A DNA stretch of 64,000 nucleotides from JAKAGZ01 sp964412105 (GCA_964412105.1 CAYPNM010000016.1:1-64000); one strand, 5' to 3'; counted from the stretch's first letter, positions 55,064-63,884 are shown. Notes: generated by a model not told the origin, from the letters alone. Translations and numbers: made by a program.

Positions 55064-55396
55064 TTATGCTCTTTTTGTGAGCGATCCATCCAAATAAAGT
55101 TTTAGAACATCCTCAACATACCCCTGAACCCAGGGAATAATATTGATTTTACTATTACTAAGTTTTTTCTTACAAAGTTCTGTAATGCCTCCACATATTA
55201 ATATATCAGGATTAAGTTGAACAATTGAATCCAGTTTTTTCAAAATATCCACGTTATTAAGTAAACGCAGCTCTTTTCTCTTAATAGAGCTATTATCCAC
55301 TTTTACAATCATTACCTTCTGAGCCACATCCAATCTTGATGATATTCTGTCACCAAAGACCGACAATGCAATAGTTTCCATAAAACAATATTTCAA
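55064..55396 (-). CDS. NifX/NifB-type cofactor-binding protein (second copy)
   Basis: 110 residues. IALSVFGDRISSRLDVAQKVMIVKVD and the late LICGGITELC match the Fe-Mo cofactor-binding family, and the Cys pair and IIPWVQGYVEDVLKLYL end are typical. The start is TTG with AGGA 10 nt upstream; an in-frame ATG at 55381 has no ribosome site. A sigma-54-like promoter (55438-55453) and two enhancer-like dyads lie upstream, making it the clearest predicted target of the adjacent activator. Confidence 0.78.
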   Translation of the reverse strand: MKYCFMETIALSVFGDRISSRLDVAQKVMIVKVDNSSIKRKELRLLNNVDILKKLDSIVQLNPDILICGGITELCKKKLSNSKINIIPWVQGYVEDVLKLYLDGSLTKRA

Positions 55397-55437
55397 GAAA
55401 ATAAATCCTGTTTTTGAGTTAACTGTAGATTTAATAA

Positions 55438-55453
55438 TTCAATTTACCTGCCA
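55438..55453 (-). promoter_or_regulatory. Sigma-54-like promoter of the NifX-type gene
   Basis: On the minus strand the site reads TGGCAGGTAAATTGAA, GG and GA separated by 10 nt; the only departures from TGGCACG-N4-TTGC are one base in the -24 box and GA for GC at -12. It ends about 40 nt before the TTG start at 55396. Confidence 0.45.
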
Positions 55454-55537
55454 TAATATCTAAGAATGCGTAAATGTATCAGGTTGGCTGATTATTGAAT
55501 TATAAGAAGCGGTATTTTAAAGAATAGGTTTAATAAT

Positions 55538-55585
55538 GTTGCATATATGAAACGTTAATTCAATATAAAGTTACAAGTTTGCAAC
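55538..55585. promoter_or_regulatory. Paired enhancer-like dyads (GTTGC-N6-GCAAC type)
   Basis: GTTGC-ATATAT-GAAAC (55538-55553) and GTTAC-AAGTTT-GCAAC (55570-55585) are 16-bp dyads whose centres are 32 bp apart, three helical turns. They lie 85-150 bp upstream of the sigma-54-like promoter at 55438, the usual place for activator sites. Confidence 0.5.
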
Positions 55586-55592
55586 TCTGAAA

Positions 55593-56939
55593 TTAATTCA
55601 GGTTATATTTTTTCATTTTTCTGTAAAGAGTTGTTCTATGTAAATTAAGTTCTTGTGCTGTTTTTAACCTGTTCATGTTATTTTTTTCTAGAGTTTCAAG
55701 TATCAACCTTCGTTCAACCTCCTGAAAAGGCGGAAGTAGGTTTTCCTTATTTTCTATAAGAATTTCTTTGTCCTTTATAGGCAATTCGGGTGGCAAATGC
55801 TTCAATTCAATCTCGCTGCCCTGGCACATAACGCAGCTATGTTCTATTACATTTTCCAGTTCGCGAACGTTTCCCGGATAATCATATTGCATTAATACTT
55901 CAATAACATTTGAAGCAACATTTACAATAGATTTGCCCATTCGTCCATTAAACCTTTCAATAAAACACTTTATCAATAATGGAATGTCCTCTCTTCTTTT
56001 AATCAAGGGCGGAAGATATATTTTAATAACATTAAGGCGGTAAAAAAGATCGTCTCGAAATACATTTTTCTTTACAAGTTTTGAAAGGTCTTCCTTTGTA
56101 GCAGCTATTAGACGTACATCAGCTTTTATAGATTCTGTTGCACCCAGTGGTTCAAATTCTCTTTCCTGCAATACCCTTAAAAGTTTAACCTGAACAGCGG
56201 GAGGCAGACTTTCAACCTCATCAAGGAAAAGAGAACCTCCTTTTGCAAGAGCAAAACGGCCGGGTTTATCTTTTTTTGCATCCGTGAAAGCGCCTTTAGC
56301 ATAACCGAAGAGTTCCGATTCGAGTAATGTTTCGGGCAAGGCTCCGCAATTAATCGCAATAAATGGTCCGTTTTTTCTCGCACTTAATTTATGGACTGCG
56401 CGTGCCAATAATTCTTTTCCCGTTCCACTTGCACCCTGGATAAGAACAGTACTCTCGCTCTGAGAAATTATGGGAAGGGTATCAAATATCTGAAGCATTT
56501 TATGATTTTTAGATACTATATCTTCACATGTATAACTCTTATTTATTTCTTTTTTCAGCTCTTCAATTGTTGATAGGTCTCTGAATGATTCAACACCACC
56601 CATAAATTTTCTTTTTTCATTCCTTAAAACCGATGTACTTATACTTACCGGTATTTCTTTTCCATCTGACCTGAGAATAGTAACATGCTTATCAATCGTC
56701 TGGTTGCCGGTTGCCAATGAACGTTTTAGGGCACATGATTTTTCACAAATGTTAGCCCTTAAAACTTCAAAGCAAAATTGTCCGATTGCCTTTTCTTTTT
56801 TTATGCCTGTTATTTCCTGTGCGGCTCTATTAAAGGAAGTTATTCTCAAATTTTCATCAACCGTAAACACACCGTCGGCAACACTGTCAAGAATTGTATT
56901 AGAATAAATTAGCTGAGCTTCAATTTTTTGGTTTTTCAT
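55593..56939 (-). CDS. PAS-domain sigma-54-dependent transcriptional activator (copy 1)
   Basis: 448 residues: PAS domain (about 10-115) with Cys56, Cys65 and Cys69, an AAA+ domain with Walker A GASGTGKE, GYAKGAFTDA and LFLDEVES, and a Fis-type helix-turn-helix (LKTAQELNLHRTTLYRK). There is no receiver domain, so it answers to its own PAS sensor. The three Cys (C-x8-C-x3-C) are shared with the copy at 62447 and may bind an Fe-S cluster or haem. It is divergent from the radical SAM/ferredoxin pair. Confidence 0.92.
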   Translation of the reverse strand: MKNQKIEAQLIYSNTILDSVADGVFTVDENLRITSFNRAAQEITGIKKEKAIGQFCFEVLRANICEKSCALKRSLATGNQTIDKHVTILRSDGKEIPVSISTSVLRNEKRKFMGGVESFRDLSTIEELKKEINKSYTCEDIVSKNHKMLQIFDTLPIISQSESTVLIQGASGTGKELLARAVHKLSARKNGPFIAINCGALPETLLESELFGYAKGAFTDAKKDKPGRFALAKGGSLFLDEVESLPPAVQVKLLRVLQEREFEPLGATESIKADVRLIAATKEDLSKLVKKNVFRDDLFYRLNVIKIYLPPLIKRREDIPLLIKCFIERFNGRMGKSIVNVASNVIEVLMQYDYPGNVRELENVIEHSCVMCQGSEIELKHLPPELPIKDKEILIENKENLLPPFQEVERRLILETLEKNNMNRLKTAQELNLHRTTLYRKMKKYNLN

Positions 56940-56999
56940 TGTTCTTAACCTTGAACTGAAAGCCTTTTATAATTACAAATTTAATTGTAAAAAAATTAA

Positions 57000-57015
57000 G
57001 TAGCATCTTTGCAAC
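57000..57015. promoter_or_regulatory. Enhancer-like dyad between activator and radical SAM gene
   Basis: GTAGC-ATCTTT-GCAAC, the same 16-bp design as the sites at 55538, 55570 and 58544. It sits about 50 bp upstream of the sigma-54-like element at 57066. Confidence 0.45.
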
Positions 57016-57065
57016 ATAATTTTTAAAAATAATTGCTTTTATAATTAAAAATCAAACTTTTTTAT

Positions 57066-57081
57066 TGGCCCTCTTTTTGAA
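57066..57081 (+). promoter_or_regulatory. Sigma-54-like promoter of the second radical SAM gene
   Basis: TGGCCCTCTTTTTGAA: GG-N10-GA with an otherwise good -24 box, 52 nt before the ATG at 57133. Like the sites at 55438 and 18632 it has TTGA where TTGC is expected. Confidence 0.4.
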
Positions 57082-57132
57082 TATAATGGTTTAGAAAATC
57101 AATTCTAAAAAAGAATAATTATTTGTATAAAA

Positions 57133-58083
57133 ATGATGCCCTTACTATTTGGACCAATACCATCACGCAGATTAGGTAGGAGCCTTGGAATAAATAATAT
57201 TCCTTCCAAGGTCTGCAGTTACTCCTGTGTCTACTGCCACTTAGGTAAAACTGATTATATATCCTTAAAAAGGAGATCATTTTTTTCTCCGGATAAGATT
57301 TATAAAGAAACAACGAAAAGAATTCAACAATTACAAAATGCTAATAAGATAATAAATTACATTACCTTTGTTCCAGACGGTGAACCGACCATTGATATTA
57401 ATCTTGGCAATACAATTGATATATTAAAAGAATTTGGTATTAAAATAGCAGTTATTACAAATTCTTCTTTGATTTGGGTTAAAGCAGTTCAAGAAGACTT
57501 GATGAAAGCGGATTGGGTTTCGATTAAAATAGATTCTACTATTGAAAATATCTGGAAAAAAATTAATGGACCGCACGGCTTTCTGATGCTTAAAAGAATT
57601 ATCCAGGGGATTGAAGAATTTGCACTTAACTTCAAAGGTATATTGGTAACTGAAACAATGCTCGTTAATAATGTAAATGATAATTTAGATTCCGTGTTTA
57701 AAACTTCTGAATTCATTAAATATATAAATCCCGAAAAAGCATACATACTCGTTCCCACAAGGCCTCCGGCTGAAAACTGGGTTAAAATACCTGACAATAA
57801 GCAACTGAATGAAGCATATCAAATATTCAATGAGTTAAATATTAATACTGAATTACTAATTAGGGATGAAGGAACTGATTTTACTTTTACATCCGAGGCT
57901 GAAAAAGAATTATTAAGCATTCTTTCTGTTCATCCGATGCGTTTAGAGGCAATAGAAATGTTTTTGTCCAATTTAAATATTGGCAGGAATATTATTGATG
58001 AATTAATCGATAAAAGTATATTAAAAGAAGTTCAATATTCAGGCAATACGTTTTTTATTAAAAATGCTAAGGCAAACAATTAA
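57133..58083 (+). CDS. Radical SAM protein (copy 2 of a paralogous pair)
   Basis: 316 residues, same length and motif order as the copy at 47707: FGPIPSRRLGRSLGINN, CSYSCVYC, FVPDGEPTID and VPTRPPAENW. The two differ mostly by conservative changes. Here it is followed by a ferredoxin gene 123 nt downstream, while copy 1 is followed by a NifX-type gene. Two ATGs in tandem open the frame. It probably shares its chemistry with copy 1 but is expressed under the PAS-sigma-54 activator beside it. Confidence 0.9.
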   Translation: MMPLLFGPIPSRRLGRSLGINNIPSKVCSYSCVYCHLGKTDYISLKRRSFFSPDKIYKETTKRIQQLQNANKIINYITFVPDGEPTIDINLGNTIDILKEFGIKIAVITNSSLIWVKAVQEDLMKADWVSIKIDSTIENIWKKINGPHGFLMLKRIIQGIEEFALNFKGILVTETMLVNNVNDNLDSVFKTSEFIKYINPEKAYILVPTRPPAENWVKIPDNKQLNEAYQIFNELNINTELLIRDEGTDFTFTSEAEKELLSILSVHPMRLEAIEMFLSNLNIGRNIIDELIDKSILKEVQYSGNTFFIKNAKANN

Positions 58084-58206
58084 GAAATTTTAAATAATAT
58101 AAATATAGCTGAATTAACCTAGGGCAGGTAAAAAAAATACATTAAAGTAAAATAAACAAAGAATAAAATAAAATGATTATAATACATATGAAAAGGAGCA
58201 CTTTAA

Positions 58207-58458
58207 ATGGCATTAATGATAACGGAAGAATGTATTAATTGCGGTGCTTGTGAGCCAGAATGTCCAAATAATGCAATATCTACAGGTGAAGAGATTTATG
58301 AACTAAATCCTGAACTATGCACAGAGTGTGTAGGTTATTTCGATGAACCTCAGTGTAGAACTGTATGCCCTATACCGGAAGTCTTAATTGTAAATCCGGA
58401 TTACATCGGAAAAAAAGATGAACTATTGAAAAAGAAACAACTAATAAGTGGCAGTTAA
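58207..58458 (+). CDS. YfhL-type 2[4Fe-4S] ferredoxin (copy 2 of 3)
   Basis: 83 residues, same length as copy 1, with CINCGACEPECP and CTECVGYFDEPQCRTVCP. An AAAAGGAG site precedes the ATG. Adjacent to the second radical SAM gene, for which it is the natural electron donor. Confidence 0.93.
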   Translation: MALMITEECINCGACEPECPNNAISTGEEIYELNPELCTECVGYFDEPQCRTVCPIPEVLIVNPDYIGKKDELLKKKQLISGS

Positions 58459-58822
58459 TTATATTCTTATGAATTTTTATTTCTTCAGGAAGAAGTTATT
58501 TCTTGTTTGAAGGAATTTATTTTTGTTTTAACAAATTTGAATTGTTGCGTTATTGCAACTCTTTTAACATCTAAAATCCTACCAAAGCCTCAGCATATAT
58601 GCATCTAATTGTAATACAAACATTTATCTAAATCTCCTGATTTTGGCAGATTATTTGTTTTACAGATTTTAAAGTATCTAACTTGAGTAATACTAAAGAG
58701 TATTGATTTAATTGTAATGTTTCGGGTAGCAATCAATATAATGTAATGGCAAAATGTTTAAGTGGTTCTATTTGCTATTTCAGTTAAATCAATGTTTAAC
58801 TAAAATGAAGGAGCATTAAATA
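58459..58822. promoter_or_regulatory. Intergenic region with enhancer-like dyad and weak sigma-54-like element
   Basis: GTTGC-GTTATT-GCAAC at 58544-58559 is the perfect form of the recurring dyad. TGGCAGATTATTTGTT at 58644-58659 has GG-N10-GT, a weak sigma-54-like match pointing at the small gene at 58823. No coding frame or gene remnant was recognised. Confidence 0.4.
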
Positions 58823-59017
58823 ATGGACGCAATTAATGATTCAAAAAAGCCCTTGTTAGGTAATGGTATATATCATCCCGGTGCTCGTCCAATGAAGGTT
58901 GTCATTGATAAAGAAGGCAACTGGTGGCTTTGTGATAAAAGCGTCAGCCTTAATAAAGAATTCCAGGCACAGGGTTGTTGGCGTTGCGAATATATGGCTT
59001 TTACCAGAAATGATTAA
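58823..59017 (+). CDS. Small Trp/Cys-containing hypothetical protein
   Basis: 64 residues, with NWWLCD in the middle and CWRCEYMAFTR near the end; the Cys at the two places could form a metal or cluster site. AAGGAGC ribosome site 8 nt before the ATG. I do not recognise a named family. Its neighbours and the upstream dyad suggest that it belongs to the redox region. Confidence 0.6.
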   Translation: MDAINDSKKPLLGNGIYHPGARPMKVVIDKEGNWWLCDKSVSLNKEFQAQGCWRCEYMAFTRND

Positions 59018-59198
59018 TGGGCGATGAATATTTAAACTCAAAAAATTTTAACATATTTAATATTAAACGTTAAAAGGAATAACTATATCCTTTATGATCT
59101 TTAAATTTTATGGATTTACTTCATTTGCTGATCATAGCAGAAAGGTGGTTATTCCTGCTCTCTCAAAATTATAAATAATGTTATTATGAGATTAAGTT

Positions 59199-59516
59199 AT
59201 GATATACATTGAAAATATATATGATGAATCGGCATGGGAAATAGCAGAAGGATATCCGGAAAACACAAAAAGTAAAATTCTGCGGGATGAAAATGGCGCA
59301 AAAACAATGTTGCTAAAACTGCCCAGAGGATTCCAAATGGGATCTCACACTCATATTTATACTGAACAACATTTAGTATTAGATGGAGAGTACGAAAGCG
59401 AAGGGAAAGTATATCCTTCCGGCACATATAGATTAATCCCTGCTCATAAAAATCACGGTCCGTTTACTTCGAAAACAGGAGCTATCATTCTGTTAATCTG
59501 GGACCTGGTAAAATAG
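59199..59516 (+). CDS. Cupin-domain protein
   Basis: 105 residues, a single beta-barrel with the metal-binding motif GSHTHIYTEQHLVLDGEYE and the second motif HKNHGPF. Possible roles run from metal-dependent dioxygenase to small-molecule sensor. The ribosome site is weak. Confidence 0.82.
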   Translation: MIYIENIYDESAWEIAEGYPENTKSKILRDENGAKTMLLKLPRGFQMGSHTHIYTEQHLVLDGEYESEGKVYPSGTYRLIPAHKNHGPFTSKTGAIILLIWDLVK

Positions 59517-59671
59517 ATTAAATAATTCAAATTTATTTGATACAGTCTTCTAAGAAAAGTTCAATATTTAAGGGATATATATTTTATAAGAAATATTAGT
59601 AAAGAAATAAAAAGGTAGATGCTGGGTCATGCTAATTAAGAAAAAATATAAAAGTAAGGAAGAAGGGTAAA

Positions 59672-59914
59672 ATGAAAATGGATAAAGACTTCACAGTATT
59701 TTGTCATTTTAGCGCAATTGGAAAAAGAATAGTCAAAGCTCCAAACTTAGATGATGCTAAAAGAATAGCTGAATTGGATGGATCTGCTGAATTTGATGAA
59801 ATCATAAGACTCACAGAACCGTGTAAAGTTGATGCAGTATTATTACTTAAATCGAATGAAAAAATAGCTGATGAACAGGAAATAGTTGAATATAAAAGCT
59901 GGGGATCTGAATAG
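59672..59914 (+). CDS. Hypothetical protein
   Basis: 80 residues, acidic, with a ferredoxin-like or small alpha/beta look (FTVFCHFSAIGKRIVKAPNLDDAKRIAE). GAAGGGT precedes the ATG. No family recognised. Confidence 0.5.
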   Translation: MKMDKDFTVFCHFSAIGKRIVKAPNLDDAKRIAELDGSAEFDEIIRLTEPCKVDAVLLLKSNEKIADEQEIVEYKSWGSE

Positions 59915-59955
59915 TTGTTTACTAAAATAATAATTAAAGGATAAAGGAGACAATT

Positions 59956-60039
59956 TTGCTTGTGTGCATTACTAATCATTTAAATATTATAATTGAAGAA
60001 AAGTCTAATATTAAAATTGGTCAGAAGATATTGGTATGA
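59956..60039 (+). CDS. Possible 27-residue micro-ORF
   Basis: TTG start 6 nt after an AAAGGAG site, then 26 codons rich in Ile, Asn and Lys, ending 6 nt before the predicted deformylase ATG. It could be a leader peptide or chance; only the ribosome site speaks for it. Confidence 0.2.
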   Translation: MLVCITNHLNIIIEEKSNIKIGQKILV

Positions 60040-60045
60040 GAAAGT

Positions 60046-60518
60046 ATGTATAAAAAATTTATCCAGATTCGATTTTAAGAAAAGTGGCACAGCCTGTAAC
60101 CGAAATTAATAATACTACAAATCATTTGATTAAAGGAATGTCTAAGATTATGTACAGTTATAAAGGAATAGGTTTAGCTGCCTCTCAGGTTGGAATATTA
60201 GAAAGAATTATAATCGCGGATATAGGCGAAGGACTAATCTCAATGATAAATCCTAAAATTATCGCAGGATTGGGTGAGGATTTTTTGGAAGAAGGATGCC
60301 TTAGTGTCCCGGACACTAAGGTCAATATAAAAAGAAGAATGTCTATCTTTGTTCGGTATATAAACAATAATGAGAGCGAAAAGGAATGTGAATTGACCGG
60401 ACTTATAGCCCATGTTATTCAACACGAAATAGACCATTTAACTGGCATGCTAATCGTTGATTACGTTACTATGAGCAATAAAGCAAATTTAAATTTAAAA
60501 AATATTTTGAAATATTAA
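60046..60518 (+). CDS. def: Peptide deformylase, frameshifted in a poly-A run near its start
   Basis: The three deformylase motifs are present: GIGLAASQ, EGCLS and QHEIDH, the last giving Zn/Fe-binding His and catalytic Glu. It removes formyl groups from new proteins. The open frame by itself begins only at GTG 60084 (VAQPVTE), inside the conserved N-terminus. In the same frame upstream lie IYPDSILRK codons, which need a start. The ATG at 60046 (MYKK) is one base out of frame, and seven A instead of six at 60052-60057 would join them as MYKKIYPDSILRKVAQ. Either a base error, slippage, or a recent pseudogene. Confidence 0.75.
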
Positions 60519-60592
60519 AATGAATATAACTTTTAATTTTGCAAATTAACTTTATTTCTTATAATAATATTAATTTTTATAGGGAATTCTTT

Positions 60593-61345
60593 ATGCCACA
60601 GATAGGAATTAAAAATAGTGATAATGTTGAATATGTTAGCATCACTGTTATATATGACAATAATCCTTTTCTAAAAGATTTACAGACTGATTGGGGATTT
60701 TCATGTCTGGTTGAAATCGGAAAGACTAGATTACTATTCGATACAGGCGATAATGGAGGACTATTATTAGTCAATATGTCAAAACTTGGGATCGATCCTA
60801 AAAGCATAAATCTAGTTTTCTTATCTCATTTCCATCATGACCATACAGGCGGTTTGATTGATTTTTTGAGAGCAAATCCATCAATTACAGTTTGTTATCC
60901 TTGGTCGTTTCCTGACAAACTAATTGACACAATGATAAGATCCAATGTGACATTGTTGCCTGTTTCATCCTTTCAAAAACTAAAGGAGAACATTTTTTCA
61001 CTTGGGGAATTAAATGGAGCAATTCCTGAACAATCGCTGGCTGTAAGAACAACCAAAGGAATTGTTGTTATTACAGGCTGTGCTCATCCGGGAATTATAA
61101 ATATCCTTGAAAAAGCTAAAAATTTCTTCCCAGATGAGGTAATTAATCTTGTGCTAGGTGGATTTCATTTGTACGAACAAACAGGAGAAGAAATAAAAGT
61201 AATAATGAATAAAATATTTAAGATGGGGGTTCTTCAAGTTGCACCTTCTCATTGTTCGGGAGATATAGCACGCAAAATGTTCAAAGATATTTATAATGAT
61301 AATTATGTTGAAATTGGTACAGGTAAGGTGATTAAAATTAATTAG
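60593..61345 (+). CDS. MBL-fold metallohydrolase
   Basis: 250 residues from ATG 60593 (MPQIGIKNS); the longer frame to 60539 adds residues absent from the related pseudogene at 54081. Metal ligands are in SHFHHDHTGG, ITGCAHPGI and GGFHLYE, and APSHCSGD follows. It resembles the 7,8-dihydropterin-6-methyl-aminobenzene-phosphate-synthase-like group often found in methanogens and anaerobes; substrate unknown. 12 nt before the methyltransferase gene. Confidence 0.88.
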   Translation: MPQIGIKNSDNVEYVSITVIYDNNPFLKDLQTDWGFSCLVEIGKTRLLFDTGDNGGLLLVNMSKLGIDPKSINLVFLSHFHHDHTGGLIDFLRANPSITVCYPWSFPDKLIDTMIRSNVTLLPVSSFQKLKENIFSLGELNGAIPEQSLAVRTTKGIVVITGCAHPGIINILEKAKNFFPDEVINLVLGGFHLYEQTGEEIKVIMNKIFKMGVLQVAPSHCSGDIARKMFKDIYNDNYVEIGTGKVIKIN

Positions 61346-61357
61346 CTAAGGATTTAT

Positions 61358-62008
61358 ATGGCACGGATCGAACCATTTGATAAATACTTGGATGAATATG
61401 AGAAGTGGTTTATAGAGAACAAATACGTATATGAATCTGAGCTCAAAGCCGTTGGACATTTTATTCCCAACGATAAAAAAGGAATTGAGATCGGTATTGG
61501 TACAGGAAGATTTGCCGTTCCATTTGGCATTATGGAAGGGATTGAGCCCTCCTCTGTTATGCGTAATTTTGCGTCTTTAAAAGGACTTAAAATTTATAAT
61601 GGCACAGCAGAAAATTTGCCCTTAGAAGATGAATCTTATGATTTCGCATTGATGGTAACTACTATTTGTTTTGTGGATAGCATTTTGAAATCATTCCAGG
61701 AAATAAATAGAATCCTGAATCCGGGAGGAAAAATAATAATAGGTTTGGTTGATAGGGAAAGTTCTTTGGGAAAAATTTACCAGCAGATGAAGAACCAAAA
61801 TAAATTTTATCGTTTTGCCACTTTTTATTCAACCAGTGAAATAGTCTCTCATCTGAAAGAATGTAATTTTATTAATATTGAAACTATCCAAACAGTCTTC
61901 GGCGATCTTCAAAAAATTGACAAAGTGCAAACATTTAAAGCAGGCTGTGGTGAAGGAGGTTTTGTCGTAATTCATGCAGTAAAAGTTACAGATAAATATG
62001 AGGGGTAA
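61358..62008 (+). CDS. Class I SAM-dependent methyltransferase
   Basis: 216 residues with motif I GIEIGIGTGRFAVP, the acidic-to-EPS change after it (GIEPSSVM), LPLEDESYDFALMVTTICFV and the INRILNPGGKIIIGLVD motif. Type 11 fold; substrate unknown. AAGGAT ribosome site. Between the MBL gene and the third ferredoxin, so it is likely in the same transcript. Confidence 0.87.
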   Translation: MARIEPFDKYLDEYEKWFIENKYVYESELKAVGHFIPNDKKGIEIGIGTGRFAVPFGIMEGIEPSSVMRNFASLKGLKIYNGTAENLPLEDESYDFALMVTTICFVDSILKSFQEINRILNPGGKIIIGLVDRESSLGKIYQQMKNQNKFYRFATFYSTSEIVSHLKECNFINIETIQTVFGDLQKIDKVQTFKAGCGEGGFVVIHAVKVTDKYEG

Positions 62009-62047
62009 TAATATTTTCTGTTAAACAATTATTAAAGAGGTACTAAA

Positions 62048-62314
62048 ATGGCACTAATGATAACAAATGAATGCATTATTTGCGGTGCCTGTGAACCTGA
62101 ATGCCCAAGCGATGCAATCGCTACTGGTAAATTTACTTATGAAATAAATCCCGAATTATGTACCGAGTGTGTCGGCTTCTACAATGAACCTCGTTGCAGA
62201 TCAGTATGTCCTGTACCTGAATCGGTGATTGCAAATCCGGATTTTCAGGAAACAAAAGGCAGACTATTAAGGAAAAAATTAATCATGGATTACAATAAAT
62301 TTTTAATATTATAG
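62048..62314 (+). CDS. YfhL-type 2[4Fe-4S] ferredoxin (copy 3 of 3)
   Basis: 88 residues, with CIICGACEPECP and CTECVGFYNEPRCRSVCP. It differs from the other two in SDAIATG for NNAIS and in a longer tail (IMDYNKFLIL). AGAGGT ribosome site. A short hairpin (CTGAGG-TAT-CCTCAG, 62323-62337) follows the stop without a T tract. Confidence 0.92.
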   Translation: MALMITNECIICGACEPECPSDAIATGKFTYEINPELCTECVGFYNEPRCRSVCPVPESVIANPDFQETKGRLLRKKLIMDYNKFLIL

Positions 62315-62446
62315 AAGGATTACTGAGGTATCCTCAGCATTAAAGCTAATATAAAAATTTACAATGTAGACTTTGATTAATATGCGGGAAACATTATTAC
62401 TGTGAATTGAAAAGTTGGAATAGACAATTTGATTTTATAAATACAA

Positions 62447-63760
62447 CTAAAAGTCAACTTGTAACTCTTTAATTTTCCTCCATAACGTTGAGCGATGCAT
62501 ACCTAGCTCAACCGCAGCTTTTGATTTATTGCCGTGGTTTCTTTTCAAAGATTCTATAATTAATTCTTTTTCACTTTTCAGATTATGAGATACATCCTCC
62601 TTAATAACATTTTCGTCAAGAATTGTTTCCGGCAGATGTTCCGGCAATATTACACCGTCACGGCACATTACAAAGGTATGCTGTATACAATTTTCAAGTT
62701 CACGGACATTTCCAGGGAAACTGTATTTCCTCAGTGCCCTTAAGGCTTCCGGAGATATTTTTTCCACTATATTTCTATTTTTTTTCCTGTACAATTTCAA
62801 GAAATGATCAACTAAAAGCGGGATATCTTCTGGTCTTTCTTTCAAAGGCGGAATCTTTATGTTCATAACATTAATTCTATAAAAGAGATCCTCACGAAAT
62901 CTGTTCGCTTCAATTTCTTGTTTCAGATCCGAATTAGTCGCGGCAATAATTCTCGCATCAGAATAAAAAGTTTTTGAAGAACCAAGCGGACGGTATTCTC
63001 CGTTATTCAAAACTCTTAAAAGTTTTACCTGCAAAGAAATATCCATCTCACTTATCTCGTCAAGAAGAAGAGTCCCACCGTTTGCAAGACAAAACTGTCC
63101 CGGTTTATTGTGCTTTGCGTCCGTAAATGCTCCTTTTTCATATCCGAAAAGCTCAGATTCAAGAAGTTGGGCAGGAAGAGCAGCACAATTTATTTTTATA
63201 TAAGGCCCATATTTTCGAGAACTGAGGTTATGAATTACCTGAGCAAATAATTCTTTACCTGATCCACTCGGACCCTGAATTAGCACGTTACAGTCAGATT
63301 CTGCAATACTTGGAAGCAGATTTATGATTTGCTGCATCTGGGAATTCATACTTACTATATCATCAAGGGTTCTTTTGTTGCTTATTCGTTCTCTTAGGTT
63401 TTCCAGTTCAGAAATATCCCTAAAAAGCTCGACTGCTCCAACTACCGAATTATCTTTATCTCTAAGTAACGTGGTTGTAACTCTGATAGGAATTTCTTTG
63501 CCGTTTCGGGAAATTATAGTTACACGAATATTTTCAATAGGTTCTTCTGTTTTAAGCGTATCCTTCAGCGCACATCTTTTATTACAAATATCCGTTCGGA
63601 ATATATCGAAACAATGTTTGTCTATGGCCTCTGAAGCACTGAACCCTGTAATTTTTTCTGCAGCTTTATTAAAGGAAGTGATTTTGCAGTTTTTATCAAT
63701 TGTGAATATTCCGTCACTTATGCTGTTAAATATAATTTTACTTAGCTCTTCGTCCATCAC
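62447..63760 (-). CDS. PAS-domain sigma-54-dependent transcriptional activator (copy 2)
   Basis: 437 residues, same plan as the copy at 55593. PAS with Cys50, Cys59 and Cys63 (again C-x8-C-x3-C), AAA+ with Walker A GPSGSGKE, GYEKGAFTDA and TLLLDEISEM, and a Fis-type helix-turn-helix (SKAAVELGMHRSTLWRK). Convergent with the ferredoxin gene. With two such activators in 8 kb the region is under tight sigma-54 control. Confidence 0.92.
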   Translation of the reverse strand: MMDEELSKIIFNSISDGIFTIDKNCKITSFNKAAEKITGFSASEAIDKHCFDIFRTDICNKRCALKDTLKTEEPIENIRVTIISRNGKEIPIRVTTTLLRDKDNSVVGAVELFRDISELENLRERISNKRTLDDIVSMNSQMQQIINLLPSIAESDCNVLIQGPSGSGKELFAQVIHNLSSRKYGPYIKINCAALPAQLLESELFGYEKGAFTDAKHNKPGQFCLANGGTLLLDEISEMDISLQVKLLRVLNNGEYRPLGSSKTFYSDARIIAATNSDLKQEIEANRFREDLFYRINVMNIKIPPLKERPEDIPLLVDHFLKLYRKKNRNIVEKISPEALRALRKYSFPGNVRELENCIQHTFVMCRDGVILPEHLPETILDENVIKEDVSHNLKSEKELIIESLKRNHGNKSKAAVELGMHRSTLWRKIKELQVDF

Positions 63761-63884
63761 TATTTACCCCATTTTATGCTTCTAAATAAACCAGCATAGT
63801 GCGCTTCTAAAATTATCAAATTCTTCAATAATTATCTATGCTTTAATCTGGATAAAAATCCATTAAATTTGATATATCTGGACA

